Assembly (NCBI GenBank): GCA_914767715.1
Contig: OU612071.1
Coordinates: 6,014,001 to 6,078,000, forward strand
DNA from: Membranipora membranacea
Taxonomy: Eukaryota > Bryozoa > Gymnolaemata > Cheilostomatida > Membraniporidae
Direction: 5' to 3'
Length of the DNA stretch: 64,000 nt
The notes beneath the pieces were generated by a model that did no database searches, was not told the origin of the DNA, and saw only the letters and a list, made by a program, of their open reading frames with translations. Both the position numbers and the translations under genes were made by a program. Shown piece by piece: positions 38,208 through 50,261 of this stretch (positions are counted from its first letter, which is position 1; each line of letters opens with the position of its first letter).

Positions 38208-38437
38208 GCTTGAAAATCACTAAACATGAAAAATCAGGAAAATGGGACCACTAGATCTCAAGTTAGTATCCCAATGCAAAGGTCCTGTTTTAAGTTTATC
38301 TTTTATATGTCATATCGTCATATTGCTAGTAAGAAGGTAGAAGATGCAAAACAAACACAATTGAAATTGAACCAACAGTATAATAAACTTGACGACTTTG
38401 CAGGTTTAATAAGGATACAGACATAGCTAGTTCGAAG

Positions 38438-39833
38438 AAAGACCTAGTTTGAGGCTGCTATTTTGTACCACATCTTATTCTCCATATTTTATTTTATCAT
38501 GTGAGCGATTTACAGCTTTAGACTCCAAATATTGAGGAAGTGATGGGCTCTCAAACTTCCAGGGTGATCACCTTCAATTAGCATTGGGAATCAGTGGGCA
38601 CACCGTGTGGGTCGTCACAACGTGTCATATTTATTATACTAAGACCACTCCAAATTAATACCTTGATCTAGATGACAGTATGAAGATTTGTAGGTGGAGG
38701 GAGTTGTTTTTTTATTTTATATTTTAGCCCTACAAAACAGCTGGAGGTAAAATAGTTTTTCATTTTATCTATCTACCCTGAACTCAAGTGGATGAAAATT
38801 CTATTTTATTTTCTCTCTCCATTTCACATGCACAATGATATTAAATGGTTAAGTTTGCCACATCACCAGTGTTTGATAATGTAATGCCACAAACTCACAT
38901 TGCAAGCCATCTGAGCACTAAAAGTCTAGCATAAGGCATATATGATTCAGATAACAGTTCTTTAGTCTGCCTGTTATAACCATGTACTTTCACAATGTTT
39001 GTATACAAATAAGTAGCCAATGACACAAGAGTAGCAAGCCACGCCTCCTATATATCCCGAGTCAAATTTTATTATTTGTAAAATCCACGATGAACAATGA
39101 ACGAATGAAGAAAAATTGTATAGAAAGTTTTATTTTCATATTTTTTGTTCTTTTCATCCATATTGAGTCACTGCTCATCATAATTGTTTTACATATATAT
39201 ATATCATGCATACCATGTGCATACATATAGGGAATTTACAGATGTTTAGGGGTATATGTTATATATTTTACTTGGTCAATTGACCAGGAGGTAAAATATT
39301 TCATCATTTTATGACTATCTCCAATTGGCGTCTGGCGGTATTTTGATTTTATCAGGGCTCTGAAAAGGTGGCGGGTGTTCATCTAGATCGAGGAATTAAT
39401 TTGAAGTGGCCTAATAATCACACAAAAAAATCAGACCTAGGTAGGAATCAAACCTGGGTATTTCATACCAGCATGCAATGCGGCTCCCATCACATCACTA
39501 GGTACAGCCCCGTGAGCCTGTAGACAATATAGCTCAGCCTTAGCGGCGCTGCCTTCTTGGCAATTTAGTCCTTGGTTCGAGACCTTAAATCTCTCTGAAA
39601 ATTTTGATCATCATCCTATCTATTAGTATATCATGATAAGTATGACGCGTTGTGACGTCCCACACAGTGTGCCAGCTGATTCCTAATGCCGATAGACTGC
39701 CGTCACCTTGGAAGTTTGAGAGGCCCATTAATTCCTCAATATTTGGATTTTTAAGCTGGAAATCACTCACATGATAGAATAAAATATGGAGAATAAGATG
39801 TGATACAAAATAACAGCCTCAAACTAAGTCTTT
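38438..39833. mobile_element. Foldback element with long arms, right arm interrupted
   Basis: The ends are AAAGACCTAGTTTGAGGCTG (left) and the reverse complement of AAAGACTTAGTTTGAGGCTG (right). The arms run inwards for about 240 bp (shared 'ccaaatattgagga', 'ctctcaaacttcca', 'gtcacaacg', 'ccttgatctagatga'). In the right arm the match is interrupted between about 39420 and 39610 by a SINE-like segment. The middle (38690-39380) is AT-rich and non-coding. Confidence 0.82.
39420..39610 (+). mobile_element. SINE-like insertion with tRNA-type promoter boxes
   Basis: It contains an A-box-like TAGCTCAGCCTTAGCGGC near 39531 and a perfect B box GGTTCGAGACC near 39577 on the plus strand. A second B-box-like GGTTTGATTCC lies on the minus strand near 39455. 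It interrupts the right arm of the foldback element, which gives its limits roughly. The tRNA fold is incomplete, so a SINE or pseudo-tRNA is more likely than a tRNA gene. Confidence 0.5.
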
Positions 39834-40334
39834 AAGGTAAGTAGCCAAAGAGAAAATGTTCCCAGTATCAAGCCACCAAAGAAGCCATTGTGTGACCAGG
39901 AAATAAATATAAATTACCGCTTTTTGAATGTGTACAGCAACTCAAGAAACTTAACTCAGTTTCCCTTAAAAGAAGAAAGTAGATTTAAAAGCGCTGTTAG
40001 TGATTCTGTTACGCGTAACAAAAGAACCAAAAAAGAGACTTGGTTTAAATTACAAGATGGATGCTTTATTTTATTATCCATTGGTTGGATACGAGATATT
40101 AAGACAAGTTTTAAAACACTGACGTTAATGTGAGTTAACAATGATGTATTACAAACCTGATTAAACGGTGATAAAAATAATAATATATCCTCTAAGTATT
40201 GTTAAAAGCATTTTTTATGCGGACCGCATAAAAGCTGTCCTTTTCTTACTTGCAGTGTCAATTAGTGAGGGTTGGAGTTTCACGAAATTGGTCACAATAA
40301 TTATTACTGTGATATGATTTTTCTGCGAACATGT

Positions 40335-43300
40335 TCAAAGATCATAACCACCAATGCTCCATAGATGAACTAGTTGCTCAACATCCAGCTTATAATACTG
40401 TATTGAGCACCCGCTGTATTTAGTCACCATGAGTGTATCCTCGTCTATGTAAAGGTCAAAGTGATTGTCAGTACCACCTTTTTCTCCAGTCATCTTACCA
40501 AGAAGTTCACCTACAGAATCAAGAGAGGCGAGATTTGACAAGAATGTGTTTTTATAAGTACAACTTGATAGGAGGGAATTCAATATTGAAAGTACCAAGT
40601 AGCAATTGTCATACCTTGATTGAATTTTAACACTCCACTCAAATCCACATCCTCCTCTATTAATAGTTACCTAGAGGCTACTGGAAGACATTGATTACAT
40701 CACTAAATAAAGTAAAATTATCATAGACCTCCGCATCAAACATCAAATAACTTTATTTGTACCACAGTAACTCAAACTTTCAATGAAAATTGTTGGCGGA
40801 CAAAGAATGATCAAAATGAGATAACAGAGCATATATCATTATTCCAGAGCCAATGACAACTAACAACATGAAGTTGGTGTGACGTGAGCTAACCTGAATT
40901 GATATCAAGTATCCATATCGGAGTGTCAGCTGAGTAGCTAGAGACAAGTACATATTGGTTCTTGTAGCAGACAACTCCCTGTGGTACCTGAATCTTCTTT
41001 GTTGACCACAGCACCTCACCACTTTCTATATTGACCCTAAACACGCTGCCAGTTGAGCAGTCAGTTACTATCACTGTTTTATCATCACACACAGCCATTG
41101 AAGTGTAACCACCGTTTGTCACGGAACAAGGGATTTTTTTAACAAGTTGCCCTGTTAGGGAGTACACAGCCAATGATGATTCTGCTCCAATGGATACAAC
41201 GACCTTCCCATTCATAACCCTTAAACTATCATGCATACTGCCGGCTTTCCAGGTTCTTTTAAGCAGACCTGATCTTTTGAAAACTCTCACTTGGTTTGCT
41301 GCCCAGACATAAACTTCATCCTCATAAATTTGGAGGCTTTCTACACGACCACCAGGATTGCACAGAAGTGTCTGCTCATCTGATTTGGGATCAGTTTCAT
41401 AAACTTCATTTGAATATGAGCCTATGAAAGTGCTATTTCCATCGGTGGTCACAGACACAACACTGTATCCATTTGCTAGTTTGACTGTTTTAATCAATTG
41501 CATAGTAATGGGTGGGCCGGGCTGTTGTGGTGAGGGCTGAATAAGGAAACCATCATTGGCAACTGATAACTCCATAGAAGGCTGAATTTCTTCACTCTCT
41601 AGGGAAAAAAAGGATTCAAATATGTGTATAAAATGAATCAGTCATACGGGTTAATATTGATTAAACGATTATTTATATATCATAAATGCTAAGTACTATA
41701 TTACCATGTATTAGTCAAACAACGACCAGCAGAATGCAGCTCACCTTTTGGGGAAAGTTGCACATGATTGTCTGATTTTTTGAATGCTGGAATCTTCATC
41801 TTGATAAGTTGATGTATCAACCCTTCTGTCTCATTGTATCTCGCAGTTACATCCACCTGCCAGAGGAGGAGATAAGTAATGAACAAGAATACAAGATGGC
41901 TGGCTGGATGGACCCTGCTATATAGAAGGGCAGTCTTTGTGCATCAAATGAGATATGCACATAACACAGCAAAACAAAATATATACACAATATTTGATCA
42001 AGAAATTGCTAATTAACTAAAACCCAGAACCAAATTTGAGAACACAAGTGTATCTGGGATACAAAGTAACTGGTATGTGCTTGCACAGCGAATCATCATA
42101 GTTGTGTTGCATCAATAATTGTTTTGTATTTTATTTATCAGGTTAATCATTACTGAGATTTTATTGGAATTTTTCGAATTTCTAAGTAATAAAGGCGATC
42201 ACCTTTGAACTCTTACTTTGTTGGTAACAATGTTTAAAAAGCTTTTTCAGGGATCCAATTGCTGCTTATCTTGCCATATATTTCTTTTTTCTACCTCATA
42301 TCTGCATGGTATCCGATGGTTGAATAACAAGGCTCAACATCAAAGTGTAAAATAAAAGTTTATCTAGTGTCTGATCATTGAGAGAGTTTGAAGAAATTTG
42401 TGATCTTTCTCAGATAGCAGATTTACTTATCCACATGGCTGACACATTTGCAAACTGATCCATCACAAGTTTTAGTCTTAACAAAATTCTGATAAGGTTG
42501 ATTACCTGATGATACGTGAAGAGTCGAGACTCAATCCTTAAGGTCTGCCTGCTTATCCTGTCCAACATAACTCCAACTTCATCATCTAGGAAACCAGTCA
42601 CCTCAGCCTTAAATTTAGCTCTCGTTTCTTTCAGTTCGGTCTCAAGCTTCGCATATTTCTCAGTGATCTCATCAATCTGGAAGCCATGGAAGTAAAAACA
42701 TAAATATTCATAATTGGTAACAGAGTATTATCAGCTTTTATATCTTGCAAGCAATTGGAACTCATTATCGCGCAACCACTCTTTGTCTTTGAATTTCTGA
42801 ATATTACAGAATTTTCTAGCCTTGCATTATTCCATTAAAACCCTTACAATTGGTTTACTTATAGACTGTTTATTTCTTCTATGCGTTCAGATACTCTGAT
42901 GGCCTTGCGTAGTAACAGGAGTTGTCCTTACACAACAAATAATCGACCAAACTTGAGATGGTCTGTGAGTTTCATTGTACCTGTTTGTCCCTTGCTCCGC
43001 GAAGTTCTTTTATCATTGCATCTGTTTCTGTTTCCCAGTCAGATATTGCAGCTGTCAGTTGTTTAGACATTCCCAGTAGGTGCTCCTCTTTCTCATATAC
43101 CCACAGCTTCATGTCGTTAGCCCTTTCTATCAGCGTTGCGACCAACGTGTTAAGCCGAACAAGGTTATGAGTTGAACCTGAAAGAGATGAGGTGAAATAT
43201 TCAATTTTCATGTAAACTGTAACTACAAGCCAAGCTTGGCGTTCAAACTAAAACTACTTTCCGTATAATTGTTTCTATATTGAGCTATTTTAACCACACA

Positions 43301-45383
43301 AAGATTCACAATGAGCTTGCCCTCAAATGTACGGTATAAATTTGATTCTCATGAAGCGTTCTTGAAAGGCTTGATATAAAAGTTACTAATTTTGAATGCA
43401 AGTAAGAGAAACAAACCATCAGTACATGTTCCGATCTCCTTTGAATAGTTGCAATCTTCACAATAGACATTGTGGCATCTCTCACAGCCTTTAATGTACA
43501 GTTCATCTGTATGTGTCTGACAGTATCTGGTCTCAAGTTTTCTGAATTCCTTCTTATACTCATCCATTCTGATCCGGGCGTGGTCATCTAAAGATTCATT
43601 ATGGGCCTATGGAATGAAAATGATAAGTTTAAGGACAAATTAAATTTCTTTGAGAAAAAAAAAAGGGTTTGATATCATTTTGGTACTGGGCATGATCATC
43701 CGATGATTGATTATGGTGCTGAAAAAACACAGTGGGATGCTTCATTAAAATCATGTTTATAACCTAGAACTCTGCAAGGTGTGTTCTTAATATAGCTATC
43801 ACACCTGGCTTTAGCATAAACAACGATATCTATTGTGCCAATTCCTTGATAAAATTGTTAGATATACGTATTATGATTTGCTGATGTCCACTAGGAATGA
43901 AAAATCATTCGGACAACTTGTCATTTTCAAATTTCTTGCTTAATACTCTTCACTCCTTTTTTCAATTAATTTAAATTGCTGTCTGACATTATTGGGCTAT
44001 TTTTTTGTGGGCAAAATTTGTAAAACAAACCACCAATTATCACATTACTGCCTGTGTTAGAAGAAATTGATTGACCCAGAAAAATTTCAATTGAAGACAT
44101 TCGTTGCGGAGCCCAACTCATGTACAATCACTCAACCAATGTTTACCTACCTTCTCATGAGTCGTGCAGAACTTCTTCCTACAGATTATACAATAAATCT
44201 GAGCCAGTTCTCGCTTATCTTCTTTTCTCATACAAACATCACAGCAGATAAACTTATCCAAAGGTTCCCCGGCTGATTGCAAGGAGCCAATTTCATCATC
44301 AAACACCGACCTTAACATAAAAAACAATCAAGGAATCTTAAGGTAATTCTGACAATTGTCTTATATTTCCAAAGCGCTGAGAAGCTTTCGAGTGCTTTCA
44401 TTCACCTTCAGTATTATCTGGCAAACTTCCAGAAATTAAAAGACTAGAATCATGTCAAAATCAATGTAAGAAATTCTAGTATGACTGTTGTAAGGTTGTC
44501 GAGAATACGTTACTGTGTTAGTAGTAATGTCTCAGTGTAAGATTTTCTATTCACAACTAAAAGCTCTTGTAATGACTGCTCTTTTGGGAAGAGACCAACA
44601 ATATGTCCTGTAGCTTTACAACAGACTCTCCTGGGATATAATTTGATGCATTCTGTTAAAATGTTCTATCGGACTTGGTAGATAGAATGGGATGCATACA
44701 CTAGTCTGAAAAGTGCTTGCCGTTCAGAAAGAAAAAAGCAGATTGGGCTGCCCCTAAAGAGGAGCGCAAGGTGCCCTTGATACTGATACAGAGAATCTGA
44801 TGCATTCTAGAAAACTAGAATACATCCTTGTTGTGGAGCCATGAAATTCCTCATATACTGGGTGTGCAGAAAAATCTCAACACCGAATCTGACACTAATC
44901 AGCCATTGCCATTGACACTTTTGACTAGGACAATAGGCCTAGAAGCAAAATGCTTTGCGAATATGCCATGGAAAACTGTTAAAAGGTTTATACTGTTAAT
45001 ACTGGCCCGTCAATGACAAACTGTGATTGTATTACAATCAGAATGTCATATGCATGGTAATTTTATTTCGCACAGAAAAAGCATTAACGCTGATGTAATT
45101 GACAGGGCCCTGAGAAACAAATCTCTCAATGCACATAATTCAATATGACAACCAGATTGAGCCGATATCAGAAGAGTATAGCAGTCATTGAAGCACAAAA
45201 TAGGGAGATGAATACTCACCTGCATAGAGAACACTTGACTACCTTGGTGACCTCAGAATCCTTAGTCAAACATTTTACACAGAATATATGTCCAGGATGA
45301 CACGGCAGCCTCTTCAGCTCATCATTCTCAAAGCAGAGAGAGCACTCGAGAAACTCTTCTTCTCTTTCAGTCGACTCGGCCAT
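40335..45383 (-). CDS. TRIM-like E3 ligase 2: RING, two B-boxes, coiled coil, beta-propeller (8 exons, 624 aa)
   Basis: Exons: 45220-45383, 44151-44310, 43417-43606, 42981-43177, 42506-42676, 41745-41856, 40894-41598, 40335-40510. Seven of the eight have exactly the same length as in TRIM1 (164, 160, 190, 197, 171, 112 and 176 bp). Only the propeller exon differs (705 against 723 bp). All RING and B-box ligands are intact. The RING exon differs from TRIM1 by two residues (Tyr18 to Phe, Ala40 to Thr). The coiled-coil exon with GFLDDEVGVMLDRISRQTLR is almost identical even at silent sites. The propeller blades 1-3 differ widely, while the segment around FRVNIESGEVLW to PIWILDINSG is conserved. 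It is inferred to be an active E3 ligase with a different ligand preference. The upstream flank lacks the TATA palindrome found before TRIM1. Confidence 0.93.
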
Positions 45384-45482
45384 TTCGATGTTTACTTGTT
45401 AAAACCCAACTGCTTGCTCTCTATGTCACAATGCAAACAAAACTGATAATATCCGCTTCAAAGTTCACATAAAAGGGGATTT

Positions 45483-45785
45483 CTCAGCTTGATGATGTTC
45501 ATCAATCAAAATAGCAAGCCCTCATGACATGTTTATGTTATATCCATCAACTTGGCATTGTGAACAGGCTGCGCCACAGTCAAGAATTTTGTATCTTTAA
45601 TACTATGCGACATTATAGCATTGAGCCAATGAAGCTTATTGATACTGGGCGTGTATTTCATCAACAAGTTGAAACTGTTTTTGGCATATTTCCAATTCAT
45701 ATATTTTGTAACAAGTGAGCAACAGGATCTAGCTTACTCGATGATAACATACTGCGGGTATTAACCTTGCTCTATCATTTCTTTT
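45483..45785 (+). repeat. Q block copy 1 with 64-codon ORF (45524-45718)
   Basis: The block starts 'gatgttcatcaatcaaaata' and holds an ORF beginning MTCLCYIHQLG and ending IFCNK. Five copies occur at 45.5, 46.5, 48.8, 50.3 and 50.9 kb; four keep the frame open. No domain is recognised. It may be chance conservation through recent duplication. Confidence 0.6.
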
Positions 45786-46070
45786 GTCTAGCACAATAGG
45801 AAACTTGTTGATACTGGGCGTGTATTTCATCAACAAGATGAAACTGTTTTTGGCATATTTCCAATTCATGATCCCAAATTTGTTAGCCCAGAGCTTCATG
45901 AAGTCGCCGAGCAGACAGATTTAAATCGATTTGTGGTTTTATTTTTATTTTTAAGGCTCCACCTTTACTCCTTGCATACACGTCAATCAGCCAAACAGTA
46001 ATTTACAGTCACAAAACAGTCCTTTCAACTTTCAACTTAAATATTGTTTGTAAACATAAACCTTATTAGT

Positions 46071-46273
46071 ACTGTGAAGCACAATAAAATGTTGTACGCG
46101 ACAATCACCTGTCTGCATTTATAAATGCATTTAGGCTGTGACACTATGGCATTCCTCTGAGATAAGCGTATTGCATAAACCTGATAACACCGCTTGCACT
46201 CTATGTCACAATGCAAACAAAACTGATAATATCCGCTTCAAAATTCACATAAAAGGGGATTTCTCAGCTTGAT
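46071..46273 (-). repeat. P block copy (TRIM promoter duplicate, no RING stub)
   Basis: It carries the TATA palindrome (CTGCATTTATAAATGCA at 46113) and the 'aaaaggggatttctcagctt' end but is not followed by a RING-exon start. It is the nearest intact P block upstream of TRIM2. Confidence 0.75.
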
Positions 46274-46479
46274 ATTAACCAAAATTGAGTGTAGCAAGCC
46301 GTTAATGAAGTACAAGGAAAACACTGATCAGACAACCGTCTGGCTGTTGGTATGAAAATTGAGTCATCAATCTAAAATTAGTCTGAGACATCTGACAGAT
46401 AACACTGTTTATTCTTGGTGACACGTTGCAAATAAACGTGATATAACCGCATCAAACTTCACACAAAAGGGGATTTCTC

Positions 46480-46790
46480 AGCTTGATGATGTTCATCAAT
46501 CAAAATAGCTATTAGCCCTCATGACATGTTTATGTTATATCCATCAACTTGGCAGTTTGAACAGGTTGCGCCATAGTCAAGAATTTGTTTTCTTTAATAC
46601 TATGCGACACTATAGCATTGAGCCAAGGAAGCTTATTGATACTTGGCGTGTATTTCATCAACAAGTTGAAACTGTTTATGGCATATTTCCAATTCATACA
46701 TTCTGTAACAAGTGAGCAATAGGATCTAGCTTACTCGATGATACCATACTGCGGGTATTAACCTTGCTCTATCATTTCTTTTGTCTAGCT
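46480..46790 (+). repeat. Q block copy 2 with 64-codon ORF (46521-46715)
   Basis: Frame intact from MTCLCYIHQLG to CNK. A few residue changes from copy 1 (for example Ser-Leu for Ile-Val after the first Gly). Confidence 0.6.
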
Positions 46791-46794
46791 CCAA

Positions 46795-47200
46795 TTTTGA
46801 GCGGCAAAGATTACAAAATTATGAAGATATATAATTGGCTCCTATTCTTGTCTTTACAAGAAAATAGTCTTAAGAAAAATGTCTTTGTATAGAATAGATT
46901 GCGGGGTGGGGGGCAAATCTCAAATAATCCAACACTAATAAAATTGTGGGATCATAGCTAGATTTTTAAGGCACCTGATCGGTTAGGGTCAACTTTTGAC
47001 ATCACTAATAGTGGATAGCTGGGAAGAAGATACTCCCTACATTTGAGAGCACGTATAACTCCATGCAACGCTACTGGCTAGATGTTTTGATGCCACAACG
47101 CTCTTTTTAGATTTTTGAATGGTGGCGCTGCTTGGCAAAGCCCAGCTGTGTCAGCATGCATACAGAGGACAGCTTGTTGTTTGTCTACAATTCATATGTT
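46795..47200. repeat. F block copy 1
   Basis: Matches 51203-51635, including 'gcggggtggggggcaaatct', 'cacctgatcggttag' and 'gctgggaagaagatactccc'. The copy here has an in-frame stop where copy 2 has a 62-codon plus-strand frame. No product is recognised. Confidence 0.75.
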
Positions 47201-47316
47201 TTGTTTTTAAAATGACATTCATTATTAACTTGCTCTCACTATCATAGATGCAAGAAATGCAATAGGATCTGAAAACTGCAGGACTTCCCTAACTCTCATT
47301 CTAAGGGGAATTCATA

Positions 47317-47631
47317 TTACTCTAGTTTTGATTTATAATCTTTGAATTTAATGAATTTGTGAAAAAAACAATAAATTATACCTGAATTCTTCTGATAACT
47401 TTCAGAAACACTGACATAGATTTGGGTAGTTGGAATGAGTTGATATACAGCCTCCTGTTTTTGCTGAGTGTATACTGATGTAAGAACTTGTTTGGTAACC
47501 AACTGTAGTACTGTGAACTGATCGCAGCAAAAATTTATGTTTAATTTCGGGTCAGACCACTGCAAACAAAAACTGAACCAGCCATAAACTGAAATGCTGA
47601 AAATGGATGCCGCCAGTAGGATGAAATACAT
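47317..47631 (-). pseudogene. Small secreted-protein gene, copy 1 (first exon intact, rest deleted)
   Basis: The ATG at 47629-47631 opens a frame of 104 codons. It starts with a hydrophobic signal-peptide-like stretch (MYFILLAASIFSISVYG), then a Cys-containing segment (FCLQWSDPK, INFCCDQFTV) and QKQEAVYQLIP. A possible donor (GTATAATT) follows QKNSG, as in copy 2 at 51.7-52.4 kb. The next about 370 bp of copy 2 are missing here, which removes the downstream coding part. The frame could still give a short secreted peptide. No family was recognised. Confidence 0.5.
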
Positions 47632-48062
47632 GTGCAGATGATCCCAAAGTTATTAGCCTAGAGCTTCATAAAGTCGCCGAGCAGACAGATTTAAATCCAT
47701 TTGTGGTTTATTTTTTTAATTTTAATTTTCAAAACTCCACCTTCAATCCTTGCATACACGTCAATCAGTCAAACAGTCATTTACTGTCATAAAACCGACC
47801 TTTCAACTTCAATATTGTTTGTAAACATAAACCTTATTAGATCATTGATATCGGCACACGGCCAAATCAAAAATGAGTTCAACATCGGATGAGGTGATTT
47901 ATTCCATCAATTAAGCTAATAAACCATGATCACCGTGTATTACAGTACAACTCTGGAGTAATAATTGTGCTTAATGTACTTGTAGCTGAGAAGTTACTGG
48001 ACCCGTATGAGAAACAGGATATGGCACAGTATTGTGTTCAGCAGTAAATGATCCCTAATATA

Positions 48063-48317
48063 TCATCCAAATGGAAAAATTAATATATCGCCTTTAAATA
48101 GAGAAGGCCGATCATATCTCATATTTCTCCTGTTATGGCTGTATATAATCACAGTGCAGTATGGCAGTGTGGCTGCTGGTCGATTGAGCCTTGGTTTGAA
48201 TCTCAGCATAACTGCTTCTACAATCAATAAGGTGACATATTTAATCAAGCCCATGTCATTCTCAAAGCAGAGAGAGCACTCCAGAAATTCTTCTTCTCTT
48301 TCAGTAGACTCGGCCAT
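48063..48317 (-). pseudogene. RING-exon stub 1 (chimeric 84-codon frame)
   Basis: It begins with the same 20 or so residues as TRIM1/2 (MAESTEREEEFLECSLCFEND), including the first two RING Cys, then switches to unrelated sequence up to a TGA. The remaining RING ligands are absent, so it cannot be an E3 finger. The P block with its TATA element stands at the same distance upstream (about 85 bp) as in TRIM1, so transcription of a chimeric RNA is possible. Confidence 0.8.
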
Positions 48318-48345
48318 TCTTTTCTTTATTATTCAAGTCTAACTG

Positions 48346-48553
48346 CAGGCTACTGTGAAGCACAATAAAATGGTGTACGTGACAATCACCTGTCCTCATT
48401 TATAAATGCAGATAGGCTGTGACACTATGGCATTCCTCGGAGAGAAGCCTATTGCATAAACCTGATAACACCGCTTGCTCTCTATGTCACAATGCAAACA
48501 AAACTGATAATAACCGCTTCAAAATTCGCATAAAAGGGGATTTCTCAGCTTGA
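48346..48553 (-). repeat. P block copy upstream of RING stub 1
   Basis: It contains TATAAATG at about 48401 and the 'gcttgctctctatgtcacaa' and 'aaaaggggatttctcagctt' segments. One arm of the palindrome is altered (CCTC for CTGC). Confidence 0.75.
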
Positions 48554-48759
48554 TATTAACCAAAATTGAATTTAGCAAGCCGTTAATGAAGTACAAGGAA
48601 ATACTGATCAGACAACCGCCTGGCTGTTGGTATGAAAATTGAGTCATCAATCTAAAATTAGTCTGAGACATCTGACTTATAACACTGTTTATTCTTGGTG
48701 ACAAGTTGCAAATAAATGTGATATAACCGCATCAAACTTCACACAAAAGGGGATTTCTC

Positions 48760-49070
48760 AGCTTGATGATGTTCATCAATCAAAATAGCTATTAGCCTTC
48801 ATGACATGTTTATGTTATATCCATCAACTTGGCAGTGTGAACAGGTTGCGCCATAGTCAAGAATTTGTTTTCTTTAATACTATGCGACATTACAGCATTG
48901 AGCCAAGGAAGCTTATTGATACTGGGCGTGTAATTCATCAACAAGTTGAAACTGTTTTTGGCATATTTCCAATTCATATATTTTGTAACAAGTGAGCAAC
49001 AGGATCTAGCTTACTCGTTGATAACATGCTGTGGGTATTAACCTTGCTCTATCATTTCTTTTGTCTAGCA
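48760..49070 (+). repeat. Q block copy 3 with 64-codon ORF (48801-48995)
   Basis: Frame intact; ends PIHIFCNK. It is followed by a partial repeat of its own middle ('gaaacttgttgatactgggc', 49076-49145), also seen after copy 1. Confidence 0.6.
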
Positions 49071-49638
49071 CAATAGGAAACTTGTTGATACTGGGCGTGT
49101 ATTTCATCAACAAGATGAAAGTGTTTTTGGCATATTTCCAATTCATGATCCCAAATTTGTTAGCCTAGAGCTTCATAAAGTCGCCGAGCAGACAGATTTA
49201 AATCGATTTGTGGTTTTATTTTTATTTTTAAGGCTCCACCTTTACTCCTTGCATACACGTCAATCAGCCAAACAGTAATTTACAGTCATAAAACAGTCCG
49301 TTCAACTTTCAACTTAAATATTGTTTGTAAACATAAACCTTATTAGTACATTGATATCGGCACAAGGCCAAATCAAAACATGAGTTCAACATGGATGAGG
49401 TGATTTATTCCATCAATAAGGCTAATAAACCATAATCACCATGTATTACAGTGCTACTCTGGAGGAATAATTGTACTCAATGTACTTGTAGCTGAGAAGT
49501 TACTGGACCCGTATGAGAAACAGGATATGGCACAGTATTGTGTTCAGCAGTAAATGATCCCTAATATATCATCCAAATGGAAAAATTAATATATCGCCTT
49601 TAAACAGAGAAGGCCGATCATATCTCATATTTCTCTTG

Positions 49639-49824
49639 TTATGGCTGTATATAATCACAGTGCAGTTGTGGCAGTGTGGCTGCTGGTCGATTGAGCCTTG
49701 GTTTGAATATCAGCATAACAGCTTCTACAATCAATAAGATGACATATTTAATCATGTCCATATCGTTCTCAAAGCAGAAAGAGCACTCTAGAAATTCTTC
49801 TTCTCTTTCAGTAGACTCGGCCAT
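49639..49824 (-). pseudogene. RING-exon stub 2 (chimeric 61-codon frame)
   Basis: Same start as the TRIM genes through the first RING Cys pair (ECSFCFEND), then the same unrelated tail as stub 1. A single-base difference makes the frame end earlier. A P block lies just upstream. Confidence 0.8.
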
Positions 49825-49852
49825 TTTTTTCTTTATTATTCAAGTCTAACTG

Positions 49853-50055
49853 CAGGCTACTGTGAAGCACAATAAAATGGTGTACGTGACAATCACCTGT
49901 CTGCATTTATAAATGCAGATATGCTGTGACACTATGGCATTCCTCTGAGATAAGCCTATTGCATTAACCTGATAACACTGCTTGCTCTCTATGTCACAAT
50001 GCAAACAAAACTGATAATATCCGCTTCAAAGTTCACATGAAAGGGGATTTCTCAG
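49853..50055 (-). repeat. P block copy with perfect 18-bp TATA palindrome
   Basis: CTGCATTTATAAATGCAG at 49901-49918 is its own reverse complement and sits about 85 bp upstream of the stub 2 ATG. The rest of the block is as in TRIM1. Confidence 0.78.
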
Positions 50056-50261
50056 CATTCTCCAAAATTGAATGTAGCAAGCCGTTAATGAAGTACAAGG
50101 AAATACTGATCAGACAACCGCCTGGCTGTTGGTATGAATATTGAGTCATCAATCTAAAATTAGTCTGAGACATCTAACTGATAACAATGTTTATTCTTGG
50201 TGACACGTTGCAAATAAACGTGATATAGCAGCATCAAACTTCACACAAAAGGGGATTTCTC

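Larger units (their letters stand above)
35796..40334. other. Repeat-rich spacer upstream of the TRIM2 3' end
   Basis: No gene is seen. It holds an imperfect tandem pair at about 36065-36185 ('cagagcataacagagcgcaa' against 'gggcatatcagagcgtaaac'), two foldback elements (37685-38207 and 38438-39833) and a SINE-like insertion inside the second one. Short frames elsewhere lack splice sites or motifs. Confidence 0.55.
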
